Part shown: positions 8,963 through 19,725 of the stretch, one piece after another
Layout: each line of letters begins with the position of its first letter
How positions within the stretch are numbered: the first letter of the stretch is position 1
Origin: Mergibacter septicus
GTDB lineage: Bacteria > Pseudomonadota > Gammaproteobacteria > Enterobacterales > Pasteurellaceae
Assembly (NCBI RefSeq): GCF_003265225.1
Contig: NZ_CP022013.1
Span: 310,001 to 374,000 of the forward strand
Length of the DNA: 64,000 bases
Reading direction: 5' to 3'
The notes under the pieces: generated by a model
Databases searched by the model: none
What the model was told of the DNA's origin: nothing
The model's input: the letters and a program-made list of their open reading frames with translations, nothing else
Position numbers and translations under genes: made by a program

Positions 8963-9898
8963 TTATTCATCAATGTAACCTAGGCTGCGTAGGGCACGTT
9001 CATCATCTGCCCAACCAGCTTTCACTTTAACCCAAAGTTCAAGATGGACTTTATTATCAAATAAACGCTCCATATCTCGGCGAGATTCAATACCGATAGT
9101 TTTAATTTTTTGTCCGTGATGACCAATCACGATTTTTTTCTGTCCTTCACGTTCAACTAGAATAAGGGCATTAATTTCATAGGTGCCACGTTGATTTAAT
9201 TTAAATTGTTCGATTTCTACTGTGACTGAATAAGGTAATTCTTCCCCCATAAAACGCATTAATTTTTCACGGATAATTTCCGATGCCATAAAACGTTGTG
9301 AACGATCGGTAATGTAATCTTCAGGGAAATGGTGGATACCTTTACGCAAGGAATGGCGGACAATTTGTTCTAATTTGTGAACATTGTTACCACGTTGAGC
9401 TGAAATAGGAATAATATCTTTAAACTCAAATTGTGTAGTGATATGTTGAATAAATGGTAAAAGTTCATCTTTATTCTTAATATTATCAATTTTATTAATG
9501 GCTAATACCACTGGTGTTTTGGTTTTGCGTAATTTATTTAAAACCATTTCATCATCAGTTGTCCAATGTGTACCATCAACGACAAAAATAATTAGATCAA
9601 CATCACCAATCGCACTACTTGCTGCACGATTCATTAAACGGTTGATTGCACGTTTTTCTTCAATATGTAATCCGGGCGTATCAACATAGATAGCTTGGTA
9701 TTTTCCTTCTGTATGAATACCAACAATGCGATGTCGTGTTGTTTGTGCTTTACGAGAGGTGATAGAGATTTTTTGTCCTAAGATTTTATTTAATAGAGTT
9801 GATTTTCCTACATTAGGGCGACCAATAATTGCAATAAAGCCACAATAGCTTTCATTGTCTTGGGCTTCGATTATTTCTTCAGTGATTATATTGTTCAT
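8963..9898 (-). CDS. era: Era, ribosome-assembly GTPase
   Basis: Product of 311 residues. G1 is GRPNVGKS (26-33), G3 DTPG (73-76) and G4 NKID (135-138). A C-terminal KH RNA-binding domain carries [14 protein letters not shown]. Era binds the 3' end of 16S rRNA during 30S maturation and associates with the inner membrane. It is the last gene of the lepA-lepB-rnc-era run, 61 bases after rnc. The N-terminus is about ten residues longer than in E. coli ([14 protein letters not shown]). Confidence 0.97.
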   Translation of the reverse strand: MNNIITEEIIEAQDNESYCGFIAIIGRPNVGKSTLLNKILGQKISITSRKAQTTRHRIVGIHTEGKYQAIYVDTPGLHIEEKRAINRLMNRAASSAIGDVDLIIFVVDGTHWTTDDEMVLNKLRKTKTPVVLAINKIDNIKNKDELLPFIQHITTQFEFKDIIPISAQRGNNVHKLEQIVRHSLRKGIHHFPEDYITDRSQRFMASEIIREKLMRFMGEELPYSVTVEIEQFKLNQRGTYEINALILVEREGQKKIVIGHHGQKIKTIGIESRRDMERLFDNKVHLELWVKVKAGWADDERALRSLGYIDE

Positions 9899-9959
9899 TT
9901 ATTTATCCAGAGTTAGTGAATATTAGGCATAAATGCTAGATTGCCTGATATTCATTCGG

Positions 9960-10640
9960 TTATTTTATTTCTAAAGCCACTAATATGGCTTTCGCTGCGG
10001 CTTGTTCAGCTTTTCGCCGACTACTGCCTTTTCCTGAAACAGTTAATTCAGGTTTTGATGTTTTACATTCAACGGTAAAGGTTTGGTTATGTGCTTCCCC
10101 TTTGATATCAATAACATCGTAAAGGGGTAAAGGTAAGCGTTTCCCTTGTAGATATTCTTGCAAACGTGTTTTAGGATCTTTTTGATTATCACCGGGTTGA
10201 ATTTGTGTGAGTAGTTCTTGATACCACTGTTGAATAACAGGCATAACCGCTTGCCAACCAGCATCAAGATAAATTGCACCAATAATCGCTTCAACGCAAT
10301 CAGACAGAATAGAATCCCGCCGAAAGCCGCCACTTTTTAACTCCCCCGGACCTAAAGTGAGATAATCTCCTAGTTGAAACTCTCTTGCGAGCATCGCAAG
10401 TGTTTTTTCTCGCACTAAAGTAGCACGCATACGGCTAAGATCACCTTCATTTACCTGTGGAAATTTATGATATAAGGCTTCACCGATAGTAAAATTGAGA
10501 ATAGAATCGCCTAAAAATTCTAAGCGTTCATTATGTAATGTTGCCGCACTGCGGTGTGTTAAAGCCTGTTTTAATAATGCAGGCTGTTGAAAGTGATAAC
10601 CAATTTTCTTTTCTAATTTAATAAGATTTTGTTGCTTCAT
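9960..10640 (-). CDS. rnc: RNase III
   Basis: Product of 226 residues, the same as E. coli RNase III. The catalytic signature ERLEFLGDS places acidic residues at E38, E41 and D45; a second acidic pair lies in [16 protein letters not shown]-terminal double-stranded RNA-binding domain follows (TRLQEYLQG ... [18 protein letters not shown]). It cleaves double-stranded RNA, including rRNA precursors. It begins 2 bases after the lepB stop and precedes era, the conserved order. Confidence 0.97.
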   Translation of the reverse strand: MKQQNLIKLEKKIGYHFQQPALLKQALTHRSAATLHNERLEFLGDSILNFTIGEALYHKFPQVNEGDLSRMRATLVREKTLAMLAREFQLGDYLTLGPGELKSGGFRRDSILSDCVEAIIGAIYLDAGWQAVMPVIQQWYQELLTQIQPGDNQKDPKTRLQEYLQGKRLPLPLYDVIDIKGEAHNQTFTVECKTSKPELTVSGKGSSRRKAEQAAAKAILVALEIK

Positions 10641-10642
10641 TA

Positions 10643-11614
10643 TTACTGAATTTTTTTAAAGAAACGATCTGTACGAATTCCTGTTGGAAATTCCCCTTCT
10701 TTACGTTTGAGACTAAGTACAACAACAGTTGCTTTCCCAACTAAGTTTTTTTCAGGGATAAATCCCCAGAAACGACTGTCATTACTATTATCTCGGTTAT
10801 CGCCCATCACAAAGTATTCACCTTGAGGTACAGTCCATTCACCAATCGTTTCACCAGCTTGTTTATAATAATATGGTGCAAAATTTAAGGGTTCAGGGTT
10901 AAGCAGAATCTGGTGAGATACTGCACCGTTTTCAGTTTTTTCTATTTGTGCTTCATTATGGTAAACAAATTCTGGGTTTGCTTTACCTACGGAATAGGTA
11001 TAGGTCTGGCTTGAGCAGTTTTCTTTACCGCAGGCTGGTGTGATCGTTAAAGTTCGAGTGAAGGCATCGTACTTAATATGATCACCGGGTAAACCAATCA
11101 CACGTTTAATGTAGTCAACATTAGGTTGAGGTGGTGCTTTAAATACAACGACATCTCCTCGTTTTGGTTCGCCAGTTTCGATCAATTTATGTTGGAAGAT
11201 GGGATCTTTAACGCCATAAGCATTTTTATCTACTAAGAGAAAATCACCAACTCTTAAAGTTGGTTCCATTGAACCAGAAGGTATTTGGAATGGCTCATAA
11301 AAGAAGGAGCGTATGATAAAAATGATCGCAATAATAGGAAACATTGAAGATAAATATTCAACGCTTTCTGAAACAGGTTCTACTCGATTTTTTTCTGCGT
11401 CTGTTAATGTTTTACCACTGCGAGTTTCAAGGCGATTAATTTGGCGTTTACGTTTTGGTTCTAAGACAAACCAATGATAGCCCCAGAAAATTCCTGTGAT
11501 GATTGTTAGTAGTAGGAAGATGATTGACAATACATTGGGTAAACCTAAAGCGTCAAATACCTTCCATAAAATAAAACAGAGCAGTAATAAAATCGGGAGT
11601 AAATACTTTGACAT
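10643..11614 (-). CDS. lepB: LepB, signal peptidase I
   Basis: Product of 323 residues from the ATG at 11614, chosen because AAGGAG lies 7 bases before it and the protein then starts directly with its first membrane segment ([12 protein letters not shown]). Two further hydrophobic stretches follow (about 28-50 and 91-103). The catalytic serine is S115 in [11 protein letters not shown], the general-base lysine K170 in [11 protein letters not shown], and [11 protein letters not shown] is the conserved box E. It cleaves signal peptides on the periplasmic face of the inner membrane. It starts 10 bases after lepA. Confidence 0.97.
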   Translation of the reverse strand: MSKYLLPILLLLCFILWKVFDALGLPNVLSIIFLLLTIITGIFWGYHWFVLEPKRKRQINRLETRSGKTLTDAEKNRVEPVSESVEYLSSMFPIIAIIFIIRSFFYEPFQIPSGSMEPTLRVGDFLLVDKNAYGVKDPIFQHKLIETGEPKRGDVVVFKAPPQPNVDYIKRVIGLPGDHIKYDAFTRTLTITPACGKENCSSQTYTYSVGKANPEFVYHNEAQIEKTENGAVSHQILLNPEPLNFAPYYYKQAGETIGEWTVPQGEYFVMGDNRDNSNDSRFWGFIPEKNLVGKATVVVLSLKRKEGEFPTGIRTDRFFKKIQ

Positions 11615-11624
11615 AAAGTGCTCC

Positions 11625-13421
11625 TTATTTCTCTTTTCCAACGTGTAAAATGGCTAAAAATGCTTCTTGAGGTACTTCAACATTACCTAACGATTTCATA
11701 CGTTTTTTACCTTCTTTTTGTTTCTGCAATAGTTTTTTCTTACGGCTAACATCTCCGCCATAACATTTTGCTAAAACATTTTTACGTAATTGTTTTACCG
11801 TTGAACGAGCAATAATATGGTTGCCAATCGCAGCTTGAATTGCAATATCAAATTGTTGGCGAGGAATTAACTCTTTCATTTTTTCAACCAATTCTCGACC
11901 ACGATATTGGGCGTTATCTTTGTGAACAATTAATGCGAGCGCATCAACACGTTCACTATTGATCATAATATCAACTCGTACCATATTAGCGGCTTGGAAA
12001 CGTTTAAAACCGTAGTCTAAGGAAGCATATCCACGTGAGGTTGATTTTAAACGATCGAAGAAATCAAGTACCACTTCTCCCATCGGGATTTCATAGGTTA
12101 AGGCAACTTGGTTACCATGATAAACCATGTTGGTTTGAACCCCTCGTTTTTCTACACATAAGGTAATGACATTCCCTAAATATTCTTGTGGAACAAGCAT
12201 ATTACATTCAGCAATAGGCTCACGAATTTCAGCAATATTATTTAATGGTGGTAATTTTGACGGACTATCGACATAAATAACCTCACCATTAGTTTGTTCT
12301 ACTTCATAAATAACGGTTGGGGCAGTGGTGATAAGATCAAGATCATATTCTCTCTCGAGACGTTCTTGGATTATTTCCATATGTAATAATCCCAAGAAAC
12401 CACAACGGAAACCAAAGCCTAAAGCTGTTGAGTTTTCAGGTTCATAGAATAATGCCGCATCATTTAAACTTAATTTACCTAAGGCATCTCGGAAAGCTTC
12501 ATAATCATCAGAACTGATAGGGAATAAACCAGCATAAACTTGAGGTTTAACTTTTTTAAAGCCGGGTAATGCTGAGGTTGCTGGATAATTGTGGGTGGTT
12601 AAGGTATCCCCTACTGGTGCTCCTAAAATATCTTTTATTCCACAGACAACCCAACCGACTTCGCCACATTTTAATTCTGTTGTATCTAGTTGTTTTGGGG
12701 TGAAAATACCAAGACGATCAACACCGTAACTTTGACCGGTACTCATCACTTTGATTTTATCGCCTTTTTTTAGTATCCCATTTTTAATTCGGACTAAAGA
12801 AACTACGCCAAGATAGTTATCAAACCACGAATCGATAATTAAAGCTTGTAGAGGAGCGTTAGGATCTCCTGTAGGGGCTGGAATACGTTTGACAATATCT
12901 TCTAAAACATCTTCAATGCCCACCCCTGTTTTGGCGGAACAACGAACTGCTTCTATGGCATCAATACCAACAATATCTTCAATTTCTTCGGCGACACGTT
13001 CTGGATCGGCTGCAGGTAAGTCAATTTTATTTAAAATTGGCACAACCTCTAGATCCATTTCAATTGCAGTATAGCAGTTAGCTAAAGTTTGGGCTTCAAC
13101 CCCTTGACCTGCATCAACAACTAATAAAGCTCCCTCACAGGCTGCTAATGAACGAGATACTTCATAAGAGAAATCAACATGTCCGGGCGTGTCAATAAAG
13201 TTTAATTGATAAGTTTCACCATCTTTTGCTTTATAATTTAAGGTAACACTTTGTGCTTTGATCGTGATGCCACGTTCACGTTCTAGATCCATTGAATCAA
13301 GAACCTGTTCTGCCATTTCCCGATCAGAAAGACCACCACAGGTTTGAATTAAGCGATCTGAAAGAGTTGATTTGCCGTGATCGATATGGGCAATAATTGA
13401 GAAATTTCTTATATTCTTCAT
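11625..13421 (-). CDS. lepA: LepA (elongation factor 4)
   Basis: Product of 598 residues, typical of LepA. The GTPase domain has AHIDHGKST at 11-19 and [11 protein letters not shown]. Domains II-V of the elongation-factor type follow, and the C-terminus has the LepA-specific [19 protein letters not shown]. It is a ribosome-binding GTPase linked to initiation and back-translocation. First gene of lepA-lepB-rnc-era; its promoter must lie in 13422-13580 but I could not pick one out with confidence. Confidence 0.97.
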   Translation of the reverse strand: MKNIRNFSIIAHIDHGKSTLSDRLIQTCGGLSDREMAEQVLDSMDLERERGITIKAQSVTLNYKAKDGETYQLNFIDTPGHVDFSYEVSRSLAACEGALLVVDAGQGVEAQTLANCYTAIEMDLEVVPILNKIDLPAADPERVAEEIEDIVGIDAIEAVRCSAKTGVGIEDVLEDIVKRIPAPTGDPNAPLQALIIDSWFDNYLGVVSLVRIKNGILKKGDKIKVMSTGQSYGVDRLGIFTPKQLDTTELKCGEVGWVVCGIKDILGAPVGDTLTTHNYPATSALPGFKKVKPQVYAGLFPISSDDYEAFRDALGKLSLNDAALFYEPENSTALGFGFRCGFLGLLHMEIIQERLEREYDLDLITTAPTVIYEVEQTNGEVIYVDSPSKLPPLNNIAEIREPIAECNMLVPQEYLGNVITLCVEKRGVQTNMVYHGNQVALTYEIPMGEVVLDFFDRLKSTSRGYASLDYGFKRFQAANMVRVDIMINSERVDALALIVHKDNAQYRGRELVEKMKELIPRQQFDIAIQAAIGNHIIARSTVKQLRKNVLAKCYGGDVSRKKKLLQKQKEGKKRMKSLGNVEVPQEAFLAILHVGKEK

Positions 13422-13760
13422 ATTTAAGGTATTTTAATTGATATAGTCTTAATCTAGTCGAAAATCATAACTGGCAGATTGTACAGTAATATTTGTGAAA
13501 CCGCTATATCTAACGTGGTGAATAATTAAAAGTGAAAACTAATTACTGTGACGGAAATAGGCTAAAGTCTATATTAGCATTTGACGAATGCTAAAATTGT
13601 GATTAAAATTGCACTCCTTTTTATATGGTAACTTCTGCTTAGCAATAATTATCTTCATTTTTAATGCTATATTTAGGCTTAGGTTTTTAACAACTTGCAG
13701 AAATTTAGCCAGAACGAGATAAATTTTGCCGAGCAATTTTTTAATTAGGTAGATGAAACT
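13422..13760. other. Intergenic region between lepA and rpmH
   Basis: A 339-base gap between divergent genes. It holds the putative rpmH promoter (13581-13609) and an rpmH leader of about 145 bases. The -35 box sits in the loop of a small inverted repeat, TAGCAT (13575-13580) and ATGCTA (13588-13593). Nothing in it looks coding. Confidence 0.6.
13581..13609 (+). promoter_or_regulatory. Putative sigma-70 promoter of rpmH-rnpA
   Basis: -35 TTGACG at 13581-13586, a 17-base spacer and -10 TAAAAT at 13604-13609. This would start a leader of roughly 145 bases before the rpmH ATG at 13761. Only sequence match, not mapped. Confidence 0.6.
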
Positions 13761-13895
13761 ATGAAACGCACATATCAACCGTCAGTTTTAAAACGTAACC
13801 GCACTCACGGTTTCCGTGCCAGAATGGCAACTAAAAACGGTCGCAAAGTATTAGCACGCCGTCGTGCAAAAGGTCGTGCTAGTTTAAGTGCATAA
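13761..13895 (+). CDS. rpmH: Ribosomal protein bL34
   Basis: Product of 44 residues, [18 protein letters not shown] then [20 protein letters not shown], ending SLSA. This is a near-canonical L34 sequence of the large ribosomal subunit: very basic and Arg-rich. It is followed within 14 bases by rnpA, the universal partner. The start is unambiguous. Confidence 0.98.
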   Translation: MKRTYQPSVLKRNRTHGFRARMATKNGRKVLARRRAKGRASLSA

Positions 13896-13908
13896 TCCGT
13901 GTACTTGT

Positions 13909-14268
13909 GTGATTAAGCAAGGCTTTTCAAGGGAGTTACGTCTGTTAACTCCCGATCAATTTAGATTCGTGTTTGAGCAACCTCTTCGTGCATCTACACC
14001 AACAATCACTATTCTTTCCCGTCCTAATCAATTAGAGGTTCCACGCCTAGGTTTGACCGTTGCGAAAAAGCACGTTAAGCGAGCGAATCGTCGCAATCGT
14101 ATCAAACGGATTTGTCGTGAAAGTTTTCGCTTAAAACAGCAAGATTTACCCTGCTGTGATTTTGTGATTATTGCTAAAAAGGGCATTGATGAGGTGGATA
14201 ATCAGACTTTGTATCTAATGTTGGAAAAATTATGGCAACGTCTCATTCGCCTTTCGCCAAAGTCTTAA
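13909..14268 (+). CDS. rnpA: RnpA, protein subunit of RNase P
   Basis: Product of 119 residues from the GTG at 13909, the same length as E. coli RnpA and aligned with its GTG start (E. coli MVKLAFPREL, here [10 protein letters not shown]). An earlier in-frame GTG at 13888 would overlap rpmH and add seven unconserved residues. The RNA-binding RNR motif is in [20 protein letters not shown]. With the RNA subunit it removes 5' leaders from tRNA precursors. It overlaps yidD by 37 bases. Confidence 0.95.
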   Translation: MIKQGFSRELRLLTPDQFRFVFEQPLRASTPTITILSRPNQLEVPRLGLTVAKKHVKRANRRNRIKRICRESFRLKQQDLPCCDFVIIAKKGIDEVDNQTLYLMLEKLWQRLIRLSPKS

Positions 14269-14504
14269 TCCTTTTGATCCGTTTTTATCAGGTGGTAATT
14301 AGTCCATTAATTGGCCCTCGCTGTCGTTTTACACCAACTTGTTCTGCTTATGGTTTAGAAGCAATTAGAACATATGGTGCAGTAAAAGGGGGTTGGCTAA
14401 CATTAAAACGTGTACTAAAATGTCACCCTTTAGGTTCTTCCGGATACGATCCTGTTCCGCCACGAACAGAGCATCACAACCATAGATATAGAGAAAAAAA
14501 ATAA
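14232..14504 (+). CDS. yidD: YidD, membrane-protein insertion efficiency factor
   Basis: Product of 90 residues. It has an amphipathic/hydrophobic N-terminal helix ([19 protein letters not shown]), the family signature [16 protein letters not shown] and a third conserved cysteine in LKCHPLG. The tail is rich in Arg/His/Lys. It helps YidC-dependent membrane insertion at the inner membrane. It sits between rnpA (37-base overlap) and yidC (stop/start overlap TAATG), the conserved rpmH-rnpA-yidD-yidC-mnmE cluster. Confidence 0.96.
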   Translation: MATSHSPFAKVLILLIRFYQVVISPLIGPRCRFTPTCSAYGLEAIRTYGAVKGGWLTLKRVLKCHPLGSSGYDPVPPRTEHHNHRYREKK

Positions 14505-16123
14505 TGAACTCACAACGTAGTTTACTCGTTATTACCTTACTTTTTATTTCTTTCCTAATTTATCAACAGTGGGAAATAGATAATAATCCACCACCAGTTA
14601 CTTCACCAACTCAATCTCAGACTCACAATAGTGCGTTACCACCTAGTTCACAAGCAGAAAACTATGCGGTGAAAGTGAAAGGAAAGGTAGTCAGCCTGCA
14701 AAGTGATGTATTACATTTAGATATTGATACTGTAGGTGGTGATGTTATTCAAGCGGACTTATTAAAATATCCAGATGAGTTACATTCAAAACAACCATTT
14801 AAATTATTACAAGATAATAAAGAGCTTATTTATATCGCTCAAAGTGGTTTAGTGGGTAAAAATGGTAGTGATAGTGTTGATGGGAGAGCTATCTATCAAA
14901 CTAATGACGAACACTTTGTTTTACAAGAAGGGCAAGATCAATTAGTCGTACCTTTTACTTATCAAAAAGATGGGGTAACTTACCGCAAAATTTTTACTCT
15001 AAAACGTGGTAGTTATGATGTACAGGTTAATTTTGAAGTTACTAACAATAGTGGAGAAACTATTGAGGTTCAACCTTATGGTAAATTAACCCATACAGCA
15101 GTGGAAGATACTAGCCATGTGATTATGCCTACTTATACTGGTGGAGCATATTCATCTCAAGAGACAACTTATAAAAAATATAAGTTTGAAGAGATGGTAA
15201 AAGATAATTTATCCGTCAATACTAAACAGGGTTGGGTGGCAGTATTACAGCATTATTTTGTTTCTGCTTGGGTACCTGATCAGACGGTTGAAAATCATCT
15301 TTATACCCAGTCTTATGCGAATGATAATTTAGTCAGTATTGGTTATCGTGGGCCTGTTACACAAATTGCAAATGATTCAACAAAAACACTTACCAGCCAA
15401 TTATGGTTAGGACCAAAATTGCAGCAACAAATGGAAAAAGTGGCTGACAATTTAGATTTAACCATTGATTATGGTTGGGCATGGTTTATCGCTAAACCAT
15501 TATTCTTGTTATTGCAATTTATTCATAGTTTAGTTCATAACTGGGGATTAGCTGTCATTGGCGTTACTATCGTGGTGAAAGCACTACTATATCCACTTAC
15601 TAAAGCCCAATATACTTCTATGGCTAAAATGCGAATGCTGCAGCCGAAAATCCAAGAAATGCGTGAACGTTTTGGTGAAGATCGCCAACGTATGAGTCAA
15701 GAAATGATGGAATTATATAAGAAAGAGAAAGTAAACCCATTAGGTGGTTGCTTACCAATCTTATTACAAATGCCTATTTTCATTGCACTTTATTGGACAT
15801 TCTTAGAAGCGGTTGAATTACGTCAAGCTCCATTCTTTGGTTGGATACAAGATCTTGCTGCACCAGATCCATACTATATTCTGCCAATATTAATGGGAGC
15901 ATCGATGTTATTATTACAAAAAATGTCACCAACACCAGTAGCTGATCCAATTCAACAGAAAGTAATGTTATTGATGCCAGTAATCTTTACCTTCTTCTTC
16001 CTGAATTTCCCATCAGGCTTGGTATTATACTGGTTGGCATCTAATATTATTACCATAGTACAACAACAACTTATTTATCGTGGTTTAGAGAAAAAAGGAT
16101 TACATTCTCGCCAGAAAAAATAG
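14504..16123 (+). CDS. yidC: YidC, membrane protein insertase
   Basis: Product of 539 residues. One N-terminal membrane segment (residues ~5-22) is followed by a large periplasmic beta domain (to ~325), and then the conserved five-segment insertase core with [20 protein letters not shown], the cytoplasmic coiled loop [20 protein letters not shown] and [16 protein letters not shown]. It inserts and folds inner-membrane proteins alone or with SecYEG. Coupled to yidD by TAATG; a terminator follows 20 bases after the stop. Confidence 0.97.
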   Translation: MNSQRSLLVITLLFISFLIYQQWEIDNNPPPVTSPTQSQTHNSALPPSSQAENYAVKVKGKVVSLQSDVLHLDIDTVGGDVIQADLLKYPDELHSKQPFKLLQDNKELIYIAQSGLVGKNGSDSVDGRAIYQTNDEHFVLQEGQDQLVVPFTYQKDGVTYRKIFTLKRGSYDVQVNFEVTNNSGETIEVQPYGKLTHTAVEDTSHVIMPTYTGGAYSSQETTYKKYKFEEMVKDNLSVNTKQGWVAVLQHYFVSAWVPDQTVENHLYTQSYANDNLVSIGYRGPVTQIANDSTKTLTSQLWLGPKLQQQMEKVADNLDLTIDYGWAWFIAKPLFLLLQFIHSLVHNWGLAVIGVTIVVKALLYPLTKAQYTSMAKMRMLQPKIQEMRERFGEDRQRMSQEMMELYKKEKVNPLGGCLPILLQMPIFIALYWTFLEAVELRQAPFFGWIQDLAAPDPYYILPILMGASMLLLQKMSPTPVADPIQQKVMLLMPVIFTFFFLNFPSGLVLYWLASNIITIVQQQLIYRGLEKKGLHSRQKK

Positions 16124-16143
16124 TATTGGATAGAATTAGATTG

Positions 16144-16171
16144 AAAAGGCATCTCTTTGAGGTGCCTTTTT
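16144..16171 (+). terminator. Rho-independent terminator after yidC
   Basis: A hairpin with arms AAAAGGCA-CTC and GAG-TGCCTTTT (one mismatch/bulge), closed by TTT and followed by T's. It ends the rpmH-yidC transcript; mnmE starts 31 bases later and may need its own promoter or readthrough. Confidence 0.75.
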
Positions 16172-16202
16172 CGCTAGAATTAATAAGCATAAGGAAAAAG
16201 AG

Positions 16203-17564
16203 ATGTTAACAGAAACAATAGTTGCACAAGCTACTGCACCTGGACGTGGTGGTATAGGTATTTTGCGAATTTCAGGACCACTTGCAGTTCAAGTTGCTGA
16301 AAATGTGTTAGGCAAATGCCCTAAACCGAGAGTGGCAGAATATTTACCCTTTAGAGATAGTGATAATAGTATCTTAGATCAAGGAATAGCACTTTATTTT
16401 AAAGCACCAAATTCCTTTACTGGTGAAGATGTACTTGAATTACAAGGGCATGGTGGGCAAGTTGTTTTAGATTTATTGTTAAAACGAATTTTACAAATTA
16501 AAGGAATTCGTATTGCTCGTCCCGGTGAATTTTCAGAGCAAGCGTTTCTTAACGATAAAATGGATCTCGCACAAGCGGAAGCGATAGCTGATTTGATTGA
16601 TGCGAGTTCTGAACAAGCCGCACGTTCCGCATTAAAATCTTTACAGGGAGAATTTTCAAATAAAATCAATCAATTAGTTGATAAGATTATCTATTTGCGT
16701 ACTTATGTCGAAGCTGCAATTGATTTTCCTGATGAAGAAATTGATTTTTTAGCTGATGGTAAAATCGAAGGGCTGTTAAATGAAATTATTGCTCAACTTG
16801 ATCAAGTTCAAGCTCAAGCGAAACAAGGTTCATTGTTGAGAGAAGGTATGAAAGTGGTGATTGCTGGACGACCTAATGCAGGAAAATCTAGTTTACTAAA
16901 TGCGTTGGCAGGAAGAGAAGCGGCAATTGTAACTGATATAGCAGGTACAACCAGAGATGTTTTAAGGGAGCATATTCACTTAGATGGAATGCCTCTCCAT
17001 ATTATTGATACAGCAGGTTTACGAGAAGCGACTGACGAAGTAGAGCGTATTGGTATTGATCGAGCGTGGATAGAGATTGAACAGGCAGATAGAGTACTTT
17101 TTATGATTGATAGCACCACAACGCCTGAAAGTGATCCTGCAAAAATTTTACCTGAATTTATCACACGCTTACCTTCTTCATTACCCATTACAGTTATTCG
17201 GAATAAAGCAGATTTAAGCCATGAAATAGAAGGCATTAGAGAAGAAAATGGTTACTCTGTTATTCGCTTATCAGCTAAAACGTCTCAAGGGTTAAGCCAA
17301 TTAATTGATCATTTAAAACAGAGTATGGGATACCAAACGGTAACTGAAGGCGGATTTTTAGCTCGTCGTCGTCATTTAGAAGCGTTAAATAAAGCGGCTG
17401 AACATTTAGAGTTAGGGCATATCCAACTCACTCAATTCCACGCAGGTGAATTACTGGCAGAGGAATTAAGAATGACACAAAATGCTTTGAGTGAAATTAC
17501 AGGTCAATTTACAGCAGATGATTTATTAGGCAATATCTTTAGCTCTTTCTGTATTGGGAAGTAA
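16203..17564 (+). CDS. mnmE: MnmE, tRNA wobble-uridine modification GTPase
   Basis: Product of 453 residues. The N-terminal folate-binding domain has [20 protein letters not shown]. An inserted G domain at about 220-375 has [17 protein letters not shown] and DTAGLRE. A helical domain ends in the invariant CIGK tail (Cys450). With MnmG it installs the cmnm5 group on U34 of several tRNAs. A purine-rich AAGGAAAAAG precedes the ATG. Confidence 0.97.
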   Translation: MLTETIVAQATAPGRGGIGILRISGPLAVQVAENVLGKCPKPRVAEYLPFRDSDNSILDQGIALYFKAPNSFTGEDVLELQGHGGQVVLDLLLKRILQIKGIRIARPGEFSEQAFLNDKMDLAQAEAIADLIDASSEQAARSALKSLQGEFSNKINQLVDKIIYLRTYVEAAIDFPDEEIDFLADGKIEGLLNEIIAQLDQVQAQAKQGSLLREGMKVVIAGRPNAGKSSLLNALAGREAAIVTDIAGTTRDVLREHIHLDGMPLHIIDTAGLREATDEVERIGIDRAWIEIEQADRVLFMIDSTTTPESDPAKILPEFITRLPSSLPITVIRNKADLSHEIEGIREENGYSVIRLSAKTSQGLSQLIDHLKQSMGYQTVTEGGFLARRRHLEALNKAAEHLELGHIQLTQFHAGELLAEELRMTQNALSEITGQFTADDLLGNIFSSFCIGK

Positions 17565-17768
17565 AGAATATATAAAAAATTATGAGATAGGTTCTAGATT
17601 ATGCTGTTTTGAATGAAAGCAACAAGAAGGTAAAACAGCAGTATTAAATATCGTAATCGTTAGTTTCAAGTGAAGGTCTAGACCTATCAATTTATTATAT
17701 AGGTTTGTTGTCAAATGAGATTTTAGTATCAAGAATAATATTCTGATAAGTTGTCTAGTGATTGGTTA
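17565..17768. other. Non-coding gap between converging mnmE and ygfA
   Basis: A 204-base stretch with no plausible gene. It contains inverted repeats: TGCTGTTTT (17602-17610) with AAAACAGCA (17632-17640); a palindrome AGGTCTAGACCT near 17674; and ACCTAT...ATAGGT just after it. None has the T-run expected of a classical terminator. I cannot assign a known RNA. Confidence 0.5.
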
Positions 17769-18386
17769 TTAAGCGACTAAAACCTTTGCTAATCCGATGT
17801 CCCATGCTTGAGTTGGAATTTTTTTTACTTGCTGGCAGGCATAGGCTAAGCCCACTGGGTAGATTGACGTTTGCTGCCAGTTTTGTAAAGTACGGTCATA
17901 AAAACCCCCACCCATTCCTAATCGATTATGTTTGGAATCAAAGCCAACTAAGGGTGTGAAGATGATGTCTAATTGGTTCAAGGGTAATATTTGGCGTACA
18001 TCTAGCTTAGGTTGAAATATCCCAAATTTATTTTTTACCATTGCGGTGTTAGGTCGATAATTGATGAATAAGAGATAACCGGGACTAAATGGGTGTAATA
18101 CGGGAAGATAAACTTCTTGTTTTTGTTGCCATAGAGCGTGAATTAATGGGGTGGTATCAATTTCGTGATCAAAAGGTAAATACAAGGCGATATGTTTAGC
18201 TTGGCGTTGTTGAATAAGTTTTAACGCTTGTTGGCTAATATTTTGGCTAGCTTGTTGTTGCTGATTGAGAGAGAGTTTTGCTCTTTTTTGGCGTAAAGTT
18301 TGACGTAATTGTTGTCTTTGTTGGCTAATTTGTTGTGGGGTTTTTGTCTGTGGTATTGCTAGAGAAATGGTTGATGGGGCTAGCAT
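17769..18386 (-). CDS. ygfA: 5-formyltetrahydrofolate cyclo-ligase
   Basis: Product of 205 residues from the ATG at 18386. The frame stays open to 18467, but that extension lies in the 6S RNA gene, so it is not used. An N-terminal Gln-rich helix (QQISQQRQQLRQTLRQKR) leads into the cyclo-ligase fold; the ATP/substrate loop GMGGGFYDRTL is clear. The enzyme converts 5-formyl-THF to 5,10-methenyl-THF using ATP. No good ribosome site precedes 18386, so the exact start is uncertain. Position directly downstream of ssrS is conserved in gammaproteobacteria, where the two are co-transcribed. Confidence 0.9.
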   Translation of the reverse strand: MLAPSTISLAIPQTKTPQQISQQRQQLRQTLRQKRAKLSLNQQQQASQNISQQALKLIQQRQAKHIALYLPFDHEIDTTPLIHALWQQKQEVYLPVLHPFSPGYLLFINYRPNTAMVKNKFGIFQPKLDVRQILPLNQLDIIFTPLVGFDSKHNRLGMGGGFYDRTLQNWQQTSIYPVGLAYACQQVKKIPTQAWDIGLAKVLVA

Positions 18387-18415
18387 AGTAGTGTCTTTAT
18401 TATTAGAAGAAAATG

Positions 18416-18603
18416 AAGATCCCGGAAATGCCGTTATGAGTGTCAGTCCTTGAACCCAAAGGTTCAAGGGAGTCGGTAAGGCAACTTTTAGGCTTCTCAG
18501 TTCAGCGAACTGCTGAGCTTGCTCACCAGTTGCGGGTAACCAACTCTAAATAATGCGAGTATCGGCTCAGGGACATAACCCATTGACGAACATTCCAGGA
18601 AAT
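18416..18603 (-). ncRNA. ssrS: 6S RNA
   Basis: Read on the minus strand, this ~188-base stretch carries the 6S hallmarks in order: the closing stem (ATTTCC and GGAATG pairing with CATTTCC and GGGAT at the other end), TCCCTGAGCCGATACT, GGTGAGCAAGCTC, GAGAAGCCTAAAA, and CCTTGAACC with GGTTCAAGG. 6S RNA mimics an open promoter and binds sigma-70 RNA polymerase in stationary phase. Flanking by zapA upstream and ygfA downstream is the conserved context. Ends are set by the closing stem and are accurate to a few bases. Confidence 0.93.
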
Positions 18604-18611
18604 TTGTAGGA

Positions 18612-18640
18612 ATACTACCGTAAATTTAGCATTTTGACTA
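18612..18640 (-). promoter_or_regulatory. Putative sigma-70 promoter of ssrS
   Basis: On the minus strand: -35 TAGTCA (18640-18635), 17-base spacer, -10 TAGTAT (18617-18612). The predicted start, 7-9 bases downstream, coincides with the expected 6S 5' end at about 18603. Confidence 0.55.
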
Positions 18641-18672
18641 GGTTTAAACACAGAAAATTAAAATTGGATTCC

Positions 18673-19002
18673 TTATTTCTGATTGTCTGATGTTAAATTA
18701 ATCCGTAATGGGCGAGTATTAGCTAAAATATCGCTGAGAGAATGATCCATTTGTTGAATACGATCTGTTACCACATTAGTTTGAGTGCTATTTTTGAGTT
18801 TTTCCTGTTCTAATTCATAACTTAGATTTAAACCCACAATCGCTAAGACTTTTTCTAGTTGTAAGATATTGGTGCGAGCTTTTAATTCATTAACACGTTT
18901 TTCTAAGTTTGCAGCGGCAATTTTTAAGGCTTGGTGTTGATCTTCTGGGCAACTTAACCGTAAATTTTGACCAAAAATATGCAAATCAATATTTTTAGAC
19001 AT
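18673..19002 (-). CDS. zapA: ZapA, FtsZ-ring associated protein
   Basis: Product of 109 residues, the normal ZapA length. A small globular N-terminal domain (KNIDLHIFGQNLRLSCPEDQ) precedes a long C-terminal helix/coiled coil (AAANLEKRVNELKART). It crosslinks FtsZ filaments at mid-cell. It lies directly upstream of ssrS and divergent from ygfB, the same order as in E. coli. Confidence 0.93.
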   Translation of the reverse strand: MSKNIDLHIFGQNLRLSCPEDQHQALKIAAANLEKRVNELKARTNILQLEKVLAIVGLNLSYELEQEKLKNSTQTNVVTDRIQQMDHSLSDILANTRPLRINLTSDNQK

Positions 19003-19142
19003 AGATTTACCTCTTTTATTGATTTAAAGGAGAGAATACGAAGTATTATGCCATAGCTACGCATTTTCGTCATAGTTTAATTGGTCGTAAATAAATGATA
19101 GTGGTAGAATATTGTTTTTAAAAATTTGATCGAAAATTAATT

Positions 19143-19694
19143 ATGTCTATTACTTCATTACAATTTAATCAAGAACTAAAACAAGCGGGTATTTCTTTAA
19201 ATGGGGTTGAGTTGCACGGTTTTTTAAGTGGCTTAATCTGTGGTGGTATCCAAGATGATAGTTGGCAAACCTTGATGTTCCAGTTTAGCAATGATAATCA
19301 CGCTTATCCCACAACTCTATTAACGCAAATAACGGATTTTTATCAAAAAACCAGTCAAAAATTAGCTGATGTTGGAAGTTTTGAGTTTTCTCCTGACTTA
19401 GGTGGTAATGAAGATCCTTTTTCTCGAGCAGATGCTTTAAGCGAGTGGACAAATCATTTTTTGCTTGGCTTAGGTTTAGCACAACCGAAATTAGATAATG
19501 AGCAAGGTGATATTGCAGAGGCATTGGCAGATTTGAGAGAAATTTGTCAGCTGGGTTATGATTTAGATGAAGATCAAGAAGAATTGGCTATTGCATTAGA
19601 AGAGGTTGTGGAGTATATCCGTACGATTGCAGCATTATTCCATACCTATTTTTCCAGCACTCAAATTCAAAAAACTCAGGTGAGTGTACATTAA
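19143..19694 (+). CDS. ygfB: YgfB family (UPF0149) protein
   Basis: Product of 183 residues of the UPF0149 family: all-alpha, acidic, with the family stretches HGFLSGLICGG and FLLGLGL, and an acidic middle (DLDEDQEELAIALEEVVEYI). Molecular role is poorly known. It is the first gene of ygfB-pepP-ubiH-ubiI, divergent from zapA, as in E. coli. Confidence 0.9.
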   Translation: MSITSLQFNQELKQAGISLNGVELHGFLSGLICGGIQDDSWQTLMFQFSNDNHAYPTTLLTQITDFYQKTSQKLADVGSFEFSPDLGGNEDPFSRADALSEWTNHFLLGLGLAQPKLDNEQGDIAEALADLREICQLGYDLDEDQEELAIALEEVVEYIRTIAALFHTYFSSTQIQKTQVSVH

Positions 19695-19725
19695 ATTATT
19701 AATTATCTAACAACGTAGGTGATAT

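Noticed and set aside
13569-13778. Open frame on minus across the lepA-rpmH gap
   Set aside because: Composition looks random, it covers the rpmH promoter and leader and reaches into rpmH itself; no ribosome site.
13888-13908. Upstream GTG for rnpA
   Set aside because: Overlaps rpmH and adds residues absent from relatives; the GTG at 13909 gives the exact 119-residue length.
18387-18467. N-terminal extension of ygfA
   Set aside because: It is the 3' end of 6S RNA.
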